From the NCBI GenBank assembly GCA_965230065.1, contig OZ245942.1, positions 4,898,001-4,962,000 of the forward strand: 64,000 nt of DNA. The letters are read 5' to 3'. Position 1 is the stretch's first letter. Every line of letters starts with the position of its first letter. The position numbers were made by a program, and so were the translations under genes. This DNA comes from G965230065 sp965230065. GTDB taxonomy: Bacteria; Bacteroidota; Bacteroidia; Cytophagales; Cyclobacteriaceae. Shown here in pieces: positions 54,468 to 63,157 of this stretch. A model generated the notes under the pieces. The model was not told the origin of the DNA. It made no database searches and saw nothing but the letters and a program-made list of their open reading frames with translations.

Positions 54468-55007
54468 ATGACAGAGCATCAGGAGTTTGCTGGCTACTAC
54501 GAATTATATTTCCAGGATTTATACAATTATGGAAAGAATATAACGCCGCATACGCCCCTTGTTGAAGATTGCATTCAGGAAACATTTCTGCATTTTTGGC
54601 AACAAAGGCGATCTATTTCAGGCATCCAATCTGTAAAAGCCTATTTGCTGGCATCTTTACGAAGGAAACTTTTTCGTAAAATAAAACAACATAAAAAGTT
54701 GGAACTGCTGAATTCGGAGAAAGAGTTTTTACTGGAAACCCCTAATTCTGAGGCAGAAACCACATCCTTTAACCGACAAAAGCTGAAAGCCCATTTACAG
54801 CAATTGAGTAAACGCCAGCGCGAAGCCTTATACCTCCTTTACTATGATAACCTGGATTACGAAGAAACTGCTTTTGTAATGGGACTTGAAACCAAGAGTG
54901 TGTACAACCTGGCATACCAGGGCATCCAAAGGTTAAAAGCTGTATTAAACCACCCCCGATTGCTCCTGCTAAACCTCACCTTTTTGCTTTACTTTTTATT
55001 TGTTTGA
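54468..55007 (+). CDS. ECF RNA polymerase sigma factor (FecI/SusC-type cascade)
   Basis: 179 residues with region 2 (FAGYYELYFQDLYNYGKNI, VEDCIQETFLHFWQQ) and region 4 (LQQLSKRQREALYLLYYDNLDYEETAFVMGLETKSVYNLAYQGIQRLK). The C-terminus adds a hydrophobic tail (LLLLNLTFLLYFLFV), a feature of many Bacteroidota ECF factors of this group. It is followed by FecR, an STN-bearing SusC and SusD: the standard signalling cassette in which glycan binding outside releases the sigma factor. The intact counterpart of the broken sigma gene at 13511. Confidence 0.92.
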   Translation: MTEHQEFAGYYELYFQDLYNYGKNITPHTPLVEDCIQETFLHFWQQRRSISGIQSVKAYLLASLRRKLFRKIKQHKKLELLNSEKEFLLETPNSEAETTSFNRQKLKAHLQQLSKRQREALYLLYYDNLDYEETAFVMGLETKSVYNLAYQGIQRLKAVLNHPRLLLLNLTFLLYFLFV

Positions 55008-55029
55008 GAGATTAAAAGTTGGAAGACCG

Positions 55030-55069
55030 GAGACGGAAGACTGAAGTTTTGTCTCTGGTCTTCTGTCTC
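55030..55069. repeat. Hairpin-forming dispersed repeat (copy B)
   Basis: GAGACGGAAGAC (55030-55041) pairs with GTCTTCTGTCTC (55058-55069), 11 of 12 with one G-T. The same core occurs at 32918, indicating a repeat family. It lies 23 bases after the sigma stop and could also end that transcript. Confidence 0.5.
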
Positions 55070-55290
55070 AGGTATTCGGTAATTGAAATGTGTGGAGTAA
55101 CCCTGCATAATAACTTCTTCACGGAAGTCTGGAGATTAAAACTTCGGCCTTTGTGATAATATCGATAAATGACAACAAAAAGCATCAAATTGTTAAAAAT
55201 TACCCAAAATATTTATTTCTAATGTAATTAGTTCAAATTTTATTCTCAAAACCAGGGAAAAGCGTTGGGGTGGTGTCTCTATACTACCAA

Positions 55291-56319
55291 ATGAGCAAAC
55301 GCATGGACAAATATCAAAATCTCAGTGCAGAAGAATTAGCACTGGATCCCTACTTCATCAAATGGATAACACGCCCTGATGATGAAAATACTATTTTTTG
55401 GACAAACTGGGTTGAAAAATATCCAGATCAACAGTCTAAAATCTTGAAGGCCCGACAAATTGTTAAAACGGTTAGATTTAAAACTTACGAAGCACCGACC
55501 TCTACAAAAGAAAAAATTTGGCAAAACCTTGAGGAAAACACCAAATACTCATCTTCCGACAAAAAACCTCATACATTTATCAGGTGGTATTATCCAGTAG
55601 CTGCAAGTATCGCCTTATTGCTAATTGCCGGATATTTTCTAATGCAGAACCAAGAGGAAGGGCAGGTAAATTATGCGACAGCCTTTGGCGAAACTTTGGA
55701 GATAACACTGCCCGATGGAACCTGGGTGCAATTGAATGGTAACTCATCCCTGCTAGTACCCGCATCATGGCCCAAAAAAGGAAAGCGGGAAGTATGGCTT
55801 GATGGGGAGGCTTTCTTCCATGTAAATAAAGTACAAGAGCCTGAAATTACAGAGCTTCGAGATTTTTCGGTGCATACCAATGATGTGCAAGTTGCTGTGA
55901 AAGGTACGGAGTTCAATGTAAAGCAACGGAGAAAAACCACAGAAGTGGTGCTACAGTCTGGCAAAGTAGAAGTTGTTATTCCGCATCAGGTAAGGCAAAT
56001 AACCATGCTGCCCGGAGACATGATTTCTTACGCTTCCGAAAAAAACGACCTACAGGTACGACAGGTAGACACGGAGCTTTACACCTCATGGAAAGAAAAT
56101 CAATTGGTATTTGAGCAGGAGAGTGTACAGGAAATTGCCAATGTGCTGGAAGATACCTATGGATACGCCGTATCAATTCCATCTGATAGTTTGAAAAACG
56201 AACTTTTTAGTGGAAGCACACCCACTGATAATTTAGAGGTGCTGTTGCTTTCCTTAGAGGCTACCTTGCAAGTAGCAATCCAACAACGCAATGATTCAAT
56301 TATTATTAATAAAAAATGA
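55291..56319 (+). CDS. FecR-family anti-sigma factor
   Basis: 342 residues from the ATG at 55291; the frame extends to a GTG at 55270, but the extra residues are not FecR-like. The cytoplasmic N-terminus (SAEELALDPYFIKWITRP) should bind the sigma factor. One membrane helix is at YYPVAASIALLLIAGYFLM (about 95-113). The periplasmic FecR domain follows (VNYATAFGETLEITLPDGTWVQLNGNSSL, KREVWLDGEAFFHV, FNVKQ, QSGKVEVVIP, LLPGDM-type turn), with the DUF4974-like tail at the end (VQEIANVLEDTYGYAVSIP). It sits 283 bases after the sigma gene. Confidence 0.93.
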   Translation: MSKRMDKYQNLSAEELALDPYFIKWITRPDDENTIFWTNWVEKYPDQQSKILKARQIVKTVRFKTYEAPTSTKEKIWQNLEENTKYSSSDKKPHTFIRWYYPVAASIALLLIAGYFLMQNQEEGQVNYATAFGETLEITLPDGTWVQLNGNSSLLVPASWPKKGKREVWLDGEAFFHVNKVQEPEITELRDFSVHTNDVQVAVKGTEFNVKQRRKTTEVVLQSGKVEVVIPHQVRQITMLPGDMISYASEKNDLQVRQVDTELYTSWKENQLVFEQESVQEIANVLEDTYGYAVSIPSDSLKNELFSGSTPTDNLEVLLLSLEATLQVAIQQRNDSIIINKK

Positions 56320-56388
56320 CCTGCCTGGCCCCACGCTTCCAACGATTAGGGCCACAGCAGGCCATCTGATGTTTCAAAATGTAAATTT

Positions 56389-59300
56389 ATGAAAATTATG
56401 CAAAACGCTTTACAACCCCGCTTTACTTATGGAGTATTTTTATGCTTGCTCCTAAGTGTTTCTGGGATGTCTGTAGCCAGGGCACAAATGACCGCCTATA
56501 GTGCTAAGTTGCCCCTGGTAGAGATAGGTCCAGACCAGCAAGATAAAGAAAAATTCATTCCTCTTGTCCAGGCATTAAAAATGATTTCCACTACTTCAGA
56601 TGTGAATTTTAACTACCGGGTAGCCGATGTGCAAAATATTATGGTAGAAAAAAAGATTGCTGAAGAGGTTTCTCAAAACATTGAAAACCAGTTGGGGCAA
56701 TTGCTGGGTACCAATACCCTTACTTATAAGAAAGTTAGCGACGGGTATTATGTAATTGTGCCAAAACAAGAGCTGCAAAAAATAAATAAAAAAATGCCCG
56801 AAAGCAGCAGCATTCATGGCAGTGGCAGCCTTCAGTTTTTTAGTCCGAGACCATTAAGCAGTCAGAACCTGGCCAAAACTATCATCCAGCAAACTATCAG
56901 TGGAAAGGTGATTGATCTGGCAACAGATGAGGGGTTGCCCGGAGTAAATATCCTGGCTAAAGGTACCAGCACAGGAACTGTAACCGACATTAATGGAAAT
57001 TACCGACTCTCTGTAGAAGATGATGTCACCACCCTGGTTTTCTCTTCCATTGGATATGAAAGCGAGGAAATTCAGATTAATGGCCGTGCCATAATTAATG
57101 TTTCCTTAAGTCCAGATATTAAAGCTTTGCAGGAAGTGCTGGTGGTAGGGTATGGAACACAAAAGAAAAGTGACTTGACCGGGTCTGTAGCTAGTGTGAG
57201 TGAAGAAGAATTAACTGCTTACCCCGCATCAAGTGCTGTACAGGCATTGCAGGGAAGGGCAGCCGGAGTAACCGTGCAGTCTACCAACGGAGAACCTGGT
57301 GCAGGTTACAAGATAAGGATCAGAGGGGGAACATCAATCAATGCCAGCAGTGACCCGCTATTTGTCGTAGACGGATTGGTAGGTGCAGTACTGCCACCTC
57401 CGGAAGATATTGCTTCTATTGAAGTATTGAAAGATGCTTCTGCAACCGCTATTTATGGCTCAAGAGGGGCCAATGGGGTGGTAATGATTACCACCAAATC
57501 AGGTGAATCTGGAAAAACCCAGGTGAACTTCAATACTTCCTATTCCCTGCAAAATGAAATTGGCCGGCTGGATGTGCTGAATGCCCCGCAGTTCGCTGAA
57601 TATATCAATGAAGCCCGTGGTACCGATTTTTATGACCTGAACAATTTGGAAGCAGATACCGACTGGCAGGACCTCATTTTTCAGCAGGGGAATATCCAAA
57701 ATTATCAGTTATCTGTTTCAGGAGGGAAGGAAGATATTAGCTACTATGTTTCAGGGGTGTTGTATGATCAAAAAGGAGTAGTGGAAACTTCCGAGTACAA
57801 CAGAATGTCATTAACGACTAATTTGAAATTTGATGTTTCTGAACGCATTCGCCTCAATTTGAACTCTTTGATATTTAGTTCAAAACAAAATGGTGTACAA
57901 ACCCAGGCGGGCCACGGTGGCGGTGGTGACGGCGGTGTCATTACGAATGCACAGCGTTTTGAGCCTACGGTGGGCATTTTAGATGAAAACGGTGAATACA
58001 ATGACAGCAAAGTGGGTATTGCTCCTTTTGATAACCCGATGGCAGTAATCCGGGGAAGGGAGCAAGAGCATAAGCGAGAAAATTTACAAACCAACCTGAA
58101 GGCAGAGTTTGATTTAGCCGAGGGTTTGGTATTCAATTCTACGTTTGGCATTATTTTCAGAAACCAGGTTAATGGTGTGTACAATAACCGTATTTCTAAT
58201 GAGGGCGAAACCAGCAATGGGGAAGGTTCTATCAACAATAGAAGAAATTTCAACTTTCTTACTGAAAACTACCTGAATTATGATGTTACCCTGGGAGGTA
58301 AACACAACCTGGTGCTGACAGGTGGGTACTCTTATCAACGCTTTACCAATGAATTTTTTGTAGCTTCCAACCAAGGGTTTATTTCGGACGCCTTAAGTTA
58401 TTGGAATTTGAGTGCCGGGTCAAACTTACAAACGCCCAATTCAAGCACTTCGGAATCTGAAATTTCTTCGTTTTACGGAAGAGCAAACTATAATTTTGAT
58501 GAGCGGTATTTGCTAACCTTTACAGGCCGGTACGATGGGGCTTCCCAGTTCAGTGAAGGCAATAAGTGGTCATTTTTTCCTTCCGGTGCCTTTTCCTGGA
58601 ACATAGACAACGAAAGCTTTTTTCCTGAAAACAATACCATGACCGGACTTAAGTTAAGAACAAGCTATGGACTGACAGGAAACCAGGCCATTGGGCCTTA
58701 CGAATCACTGGCCCGCATTTCCCCCACTTTTTTTGTGCTGAACGGCTCTATTGTAAATTCAGTAAGGCCAACAGCCATTGCTAACAAAGAATTGACCTGG
58801 GAAACCACAGCCCAGTTTGATATAGGCGTGGATGCAGAGTTTCTTGCAGGCCGCCTAAACCTAACAGCCGATTACTATAGAAAACTCACTTCTGACCTGC
58901 TTTTTGAAATACCCATTCCGGCTTTTTCAGGGTATACAAGCAGACTGGAAAATATAGGTGAAATTGAAAATAAAGGTTTTGAGTTTTTGGCGAACAGTAA
59001 AAATTTGGTTGGTAATTTTAAATGGTCAACCAGCTTTAACATTACCCTGAACCGCAATAAAGTGGTAAAGTTACCTGATGGGAACGACATTATTTATGCG
59101 GGTGCTCCCGGATACCTGATTAATGGTGCCTTGCAACATGCCGTTTTGCGGGAAGGCGAACCTGTTGGCTCGTTTTACGGATATGTGTATGAAGGCGTTT
59201 ATCAGGAAGGGGAAGAATTTATTACAGGTGGAAGCTTTGAAACAGAACCAGGAGGTGAAAAATTTGCTGATTTGAACGGGGATGACGTCTTGAATGACAA

Positions 59301-59832
59301 AGACCGCAAAATCATAGGAGACCCTAACCCTGATGCAATTTGGGGGTTAAACAATGATTTCTCATACAAAGGGTTTGACCTGAATATTTTCTTCCAGGCA
59401 TATACCGGAGGGGACATTATGAACTTTACCAAAATGGAACTGGATCGCCTGAGTGGTAACAGCAATGCAACTACCGATGCCCTAAACCGCTGGACTCCTG
59501 AAAATACCAATACAGATGTACCGAAAGCAACGGCAGGCCGGGTGAGCCGTACTTCCACACGGTTTATGGAAGATGGTTCATTTATCCGTCTGAAAAATAT
59601 TTCGCTGGGTTATAACTTTTCTTCAGAATTGCTCAACCGTTTGAAAATAAGAAAAGCCAGACTGTACGTAAGCGCCCAAAACTTACTGACGTTTACCAAA
59701 TATTCAGGCGTAGACCCCGAAGTAGCCTACAAATCTAGTGGATCCACCAACAGCAATATCAACCTGGGACTGGATTATGGAAGTTATCCAAATACGGTTG
59801 CTTACACATTTGGTATCAACCTGGGCTTTTAG
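56389..59832 (+). CDS. SusC/RagA-family transporter with STN signalling domain (pair 2)
   Basis: 1147 residues. After the signal peptide (cleavage near ARAQ) comes an STN domain (about 45-125: IPLVQALKMISTTSDVNFNYRVADV, LTYKKVSDGYYVIVPK). A carboxypeptidase-regulatory-like domain (ISGKVIDLATDEGLPGVNILAKG), the EVLVVGYGTQKKSDLTGSV segment, a plug (IRIRGGTSIN, VLKDASATAIYGSRGANGVV) and the large barrel follow. The STN domain should contact FecR, so this transporter both imports glycan and signals its presence to the sigma factor upstream. SusD follows 21 bases later. Confidence 0.96.
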   Translation: MKIMQNALQPRFTYGVFLCLLLSVSGMSVARAQMTAYSAKLPLVEIGPDQQDKEKFIPLVQALKMISTTSDVNFNYRVADVQNIMVEKKIAEEVSQNIENQLGQLLGTNTLTYKKVSDGYYVIVPKQELQKINKKMPESSSIHGSGSLQFFSPRPLSSQNLAKTIIQQTISGKVIDLATDEGLPGVNILAKGTSTGTVTDINGNYRLSVEDDVTTLVFSSIGYESEEIQINGRAIINVSLSPDIKALQEVLVVGYGTQKKSDLTGSVASVSEEELTAYPASSAVQALQGRAAGVTVQSTNGEPGAGYKIRIRGGTSINASSDPLFVVDGLVGAVLPPPEDIASIEVLKDASATAIYGSRGANGVVMITTKSGESGKTQVNFNTSYSLQNEIGRLDVLNAPQFAEYINEARGTDFYDLNNLEADTDWQDLIFQQGNIQNYQLSVSGGKEDISYYVSGVLYDQKGVVETSEYNRMSLTTNLKFDVSERIRLNLNSLIFSSKQNGVQTQAGHGGGGDGGVITNAQRFEPTVGILDENGEYNDSKVGIAPFDNPMAVIRGREQEHKRENLQTNLKAEFDLAEGLVFNSTFGIIFRNQVNGVYNNRISNEGETSNGEGSINNRRNFNFLTENYLNYDVTLGGKHNLVLTGGYSYQRFTNEFFVASNQGFISDALSYWNLSAGSNLQTPNSSTSESEISSFYGRANYNFDERYLLTFTGRYDGASQFSEGNKWSFFPSGAFSWNIDNESFFPENNTMTGLKLRTSYGLTGNQAIGPYESLARISPTFFVLNGSIVNSVRPTAIANKELTWETTAQFDIGVDAEFLAGRLNLTADYYRKLTSDLLFEIPIPAFSGYTSRLENIGEIENKGFEFLANSKNLVGNFKWSTSFNITLNRNKVVKLPDGNDIIYAGAPGYLINGALQHAVLREGEPVGSFYGYVYEGVYQEGEEFITGGSFETEPGGEKFADLNGDDVLNDKDRKIIGDPNPDAIWGLNNDFSYKGFDLNIFFQAYTGGDIMNFTKMELDRLSGNSNATTDALNRWTPENTNTDVPKATAGRVSRTSTRFMEDGSFIRLKNISLGYNFSSELLNRLKIRKARLYVSAQNLLTFTKYSGVDPEVAYKSSGSTNSNINLGLDYGSYPNTVAYTFGINLGF

Positions 59833-59853
59833 AAAATTTTAAAGATAAATACA

Positions 59854-61356
59854 ATGAAAAATATAACGTTAATAATCAATTTGTTCCTACTATCTGTTTT
59901 GGTAGTAGGGTGTACGGATTTGGAAGAAGAACCTAAAGGCTTGTTGGCTCCGGAATCATTCTTCAAAACTCCTGCTGATGTAGAAACAGCTGTTTTTGGC
60001 GCGTATGCCGAGTGGGTAACCGTAGCCATTAGCCGCGACCTGCCCCTAACCTTAATGCTCCGTTCTGACATGGCTGACATTGGCGACCGGAACACCAATG
60101 GCAACCGTATTGCCATCAATGACTTTGAAATGGATGCCAGTAATACGCTGACCAGGGACGTCTGGAATTATTTTTACCGGGCCATTTCTGCGGCCAATAC
60201 GGCAGCACAAGCCGCCCGTACCATAGAAGCAGAACAAACAAAAAAAGACCAGCTTGAGGCAGAAGCCCGATTTATTCGTGCCTACTCTTATTTCCACTTG
60301 GTGCGCTTGTTTGGGGATGTGCCTTATGTAAACGAGCCCATTGAAAGTGCCGCTGCCCTGGATGCCATTGGCAGAACGCCGGAAGCTGATGTTTACGCAG
60401 CTATAGAAGAAGACTTGGTTTTTGCCAAAGAAAATCTACCAAACCAACAGCCCGGTGATGTGCGCAACAGGGCTACGGCTGGTACAGCAGCTACTGTATT
60501 GGCAGATGTATATTTAACATTGGAAAGATTTGGAGAGGCTGCTACCGAAGCCCGTTTTGTTATCAATAATGCTGGTAATTTTAATTACAACCTGGAAATG
60601 GATTACCAGGATTTGTACCGTGGAGAATTGGCCGGAACCCTGAACGAACCCATTTTGACTTTGGATTTTCAAAATAATTTGGATGGCAATAATTACAATG
60701 TTGACTGGTTAATAGCCCAGACCCGTATCCGTGATTATGGTCCACGCAGTTTGTCTGTACCGGTGCCTACGCTGGCGGCTTACAACTCCTGGGATAACCA
60801 AGACTACCGCAAGCATGTCGCTTTTGAAGATTCCGTGATGATTGATGGCGTATTGACAGCCCTTACTGATACTGATTTTACGGCACCTCGTCCGCATATT
60901 GCCAAGTATTTCCGTTTCCCGGGCCCTCAGGAAGCCGGAGATGACCGCCGTGGCGATAATGATTACTACTTCTATCGGTATGCCGATGTTTTGCTGATAG
61001 CTGCAGAAGCTATAGCCGAATCGGAGGGTGCTACGGCAGAAGCCATAGGTTATATCAATCAAATTCGTAAAAGGGCAAGGTTCAATGGTGTAACCGAAAC
61101 TACTTTTCCAGCAGATGTGGCTACAGGAATCAGTACTGCTGAATTTATAGATATAGTACGGGAAGAACGAAGGCTGGAGTTGTCATTTGAATACAAACGT
61201 TGGTATGACATCAAACGATGGGGTATATTGGAGGAGGCCTTTTCCGGTTCAACCACACTTGAACCACACAATGTAGACCCAAGCCGTGATTACCTGTTCC
61301 CACTTCCCCAAATAGAAGTAGATGTAACCGGGTTTGAGCAAAATACGGGGTATTAG
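59854..61356 (+). CDS. SusD/RagB-family glycan-binding lipoprotein (pair 2)
   Basis: 500 residues, surface lipoprotein partner of the preceding SusC. Lipobox LVVGC near residue 24, then the TDLEEEPKGLLAPESFFKTPADVETAVFGAY start. Mid-region EAEARFIRAYSYFHLVRLFGDVPYV is a hallmark SusD segment, as is the C-terminal VREERRLELSFEYKRWYDIKRWG and LFPLPQIEVDV. An almost perfect 17-bp-arm hairpin follows the stop, and two sulfatase genes come next, so the imported glycan is probably sulfated. Confidence 0.95.
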   Translation: MKNITLIINLFLLSVLVVGCTDLEEEPKGLLAPESFFKTPADVETAVFGAYAEWVTVAISRDLPLTLMLRSDMADIGDRNTNGNRIAINDFEMDASNTLTRDVWNYFYRAISAANTAAQAARTIEAEQTKKDQLEAEARFIRAYSYFHLVRLFGDVPYVNEPIESAAALDAIGRTPEADVYAAIEEDLVFAKENLPNQQPGDVRNRATAGTAATVLADVYLTLERFGEAATEARFVINNAGNFNYNLEMDYQDLYRGELAGTLNEPILTLDFQNNLDGNNYNVDWLIAQTRIRDYGPRSLSVPVPTLAAYNSWDNQDYRKHVAFEDSVMIDGVLTALTDTDFTAPRPHIAKYFRFPGPQEAGDDRRGDNDYYFYRYADVLLIAAEAIAESEGATAEAIGYINQIRKRARFNGVTETTFPADVATGISTAEFIDIVREERRLELSFEYKRWYDIKRWGILEEAFSGSTTLEPHNVDPSRDYLFPLPQIEVDVTGFEQNTGY

Positions 61357-61368
61357 ACTTGATTGTGC

Positions 61369-61403
61369 AAGACTTCCGAAATTTTCAAAATTTCGGAAGT
61401 CTT
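61369..61403 (+). terminator. Long hairpin after the second SusD gene
   Basis: The arms at 61369-61385 and 61387-61403 are 17-base perfect inverted repeats separated by one base, giving a very stable stem. It lies 12 bases after the stop and may limit read-through into the sulfatase genes. Confidence 0.6.
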
Positions 61404-61537
61404 AACTTATTCCGCTGCCCAGGTTTGTGTCCTCACAAACCTGCACTAAGGAGCTGACACCTTCAAAGTATTTTCAATACATTTTTAACTATTTCTCAAA
61501 AAAACTATCTTTCGCAAAATGTCCCAATAACAGCCCT

Positions 61538-63091
61538 ATGACCTCAAAAAAAATAAACTACCCGTTGCAAGAGCTATCCGTCCTTTGGATGATGTTTTAC
61601 CTTTCCGTTTTTTGCACCATGCTTGCCGGATGTGCCCAAAAAACTTCAAATACACAAGAAAGTACGGAAGTTACCCAAAACCACCCCAACGTTTTATTCA
61701 TTGCTGTTGATGACCTGAATGACTGGCTCGGCGTTATGCAAGGCCATCCCAATGCCAAAACGCCCAATATGGACAGGCTGGCGAAACGTGGCGTGCTATT
61801 TCAAAATGCCCATTGCCAGGCTCCTTTGTGTGGTCCTTCCCGGGCATCGCTCATGACGGGTTTGCGTCCTTCAACCACCGGAATTTACGGCATGATTGAC
61901 GACAATAAAATCAGGAATGATGAAAATGAAGCAACGGCCGATATTATTTTTCTACCAGAATATTTCAAGAATCAGGGATATCATACCATGGGCATTGGCA
62001 AATTATTCCACCATCATGCACCAGACGGGCTGTTTGACGAATCGGGCGGGCGCGTGAGCGGTTTCGGACCCAAGCCCGAAGAACGTTTTGTATGGGATGG
62101 TTATGCCGAGGAAAGGGAGAAATACGGACGTACCAGCACCGATTGGGGCGCTTATCCTGCCGAAGATTCGTTAATGCCTGATTATCAGTCTGCGGCCTGG
62201 GCTGCCGAACGCCTAAGCCGTAATTATGAAAAACCTTTCTTTTTGGCCGTAGGCTTTCTGCGTCCGCATGTGCCCTGGTACGTGCCCCAGCCCTGGTTTG
62301 ATATGCACCCGGTTGAGCAGTTAGCAATGCCACCCTACAAAGCGGATGACCTGGACGATGTGCCGCCCGTAGCCCTGCAAATCAACGACCTGCCCATGAT
62401 GCCAACTACCCAGTGGGCCATAGAAAATAAGCAATGGGGAAACATAGTGCAGGCTTACCTGGCTTCTGTCAGTTTTGTTGACGGCCAGGTCGGCAAAGTG
62501 CTGGATGCTTTAGAGAACTCCGAATACGCAAACAACACCATCATTGTGCTTTGGTCAGACCACGGATACCGCGTGGGTGAAAAAGAAACTTTTGCCAAGC
62601 ACGCTTTATGGGAAGAGGCTACCCAAACGCCCCTCATGTTTGCCGGGCCGGGTGTTCCTTCTGGCAAAGTGGTCAATAAACCTGTGGAGCTTTTATCCAT
62701 TTATCCTACTTTACTGGAATTGAGCGATTTACCTGCTTATGACAGAAATGAAGGCCTCAGTTTAGTACCGCTTATGCAAGGTGAGGAGACAGATGAGGAA
62801 TGGCATGCGATTACAACTTTTGGGATGAACAATCATTCTGTACGAACAGAAAATTATCGGTACATCCAATATGAAGACGGAGGGGAAGAATTTTATGACC
62901 ATGCCATTGACCCAAATGAGTGGACCAATGCTGCCGATGATGAAAAAAACCAGGAGGAAATAGGAAAACATAAAAAGCAAATGCCTGCGACCAATGTCCC
63001 TTGGAACCAATATTCATCTTACACATTTCAACCTTATTTTGTAGAACAGAAAGCCAGGTCTGAGAACTCACAAATGGGCAAAACTGATTAA
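61538..63091 (+). CDS. S1-type sulfatase lipoprotein (iduronate-2-sulfatase-like)
   Basis: 517 residues from the ATG at 61538; the frame starts earlier, but those residues do not look like a leader, and 61589 is also possible. The lipobox LAGC is near residue 32. VDDLNDWLG, PNMDRLAKRG, CGPSR at 98-102, GIGKLFHHH and LWSDHGYRVGEKETFAKHALWEEA match the iduronate-2-sulfatase-like group of S1. These residues surround the metal and formylglycine site. It follows the SusC/D pair and precedes another sulfatase by 66 bases. The substrate is probably sulfated oligosaccharide; the 2-sulfatase annotation is by similarity only. Confidence 0.9.
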   Translation: MTSKKINYPLQELSVLWMMFYLSVFCTMLAGCAQKTSNTQESTEVTQNHPNVLFIAVDDLNDWLGVMQGHPNAKTPNMDRLAKRGVLFQNAHCQAPLCGPSRASLMTGLRPSTTGIYGMIDDNKIRNDENEATADIIFLPEYFKNQGYHTMGIGKLFHHHAPDGLFDESGGRVSGFGPKPEERFVWDGYAEEREKYGRTSTDWGAYPAEDSLMPDYQSAAWAAERLSRNYEKPFFLAVGFLRPHVPWYVPQPWFDMHPVEQLAMPPYKADDLDDVPPVALQINDLPMMPTTQWAIENKQWGNIVQAYLASVSFVDGQVGKVLDALENSEYANNTIIVLWSDHGYRVGEKETFAKHALWEEATQTPLMFAGPGVPSGKVVNKPVELLSIYPTLLELSDLPAYDRNEGLSLVPLMQGEETDEEWHAITTFGMNNHSVRTENYRYIQYEDGGEEFYDHAIDPNEWTNAADDEKNQEEIGKHKKQMPATNVPWNQYSSYTFQPYFVEQKARSENSQMGKTD

Positions 63092-63157
63092 TTTAATTTT
63101 AAATCATTGATTCTGAAAACCTGTTTTGTGGTGTACAGAACTGATAAAATATAACAA

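Noticed and set aside
61427..61537. Earlier start for the sulfatase at 61538
   Set aside because: The 37 extra residues lack leader character and lie close to the hairpin after SusD.
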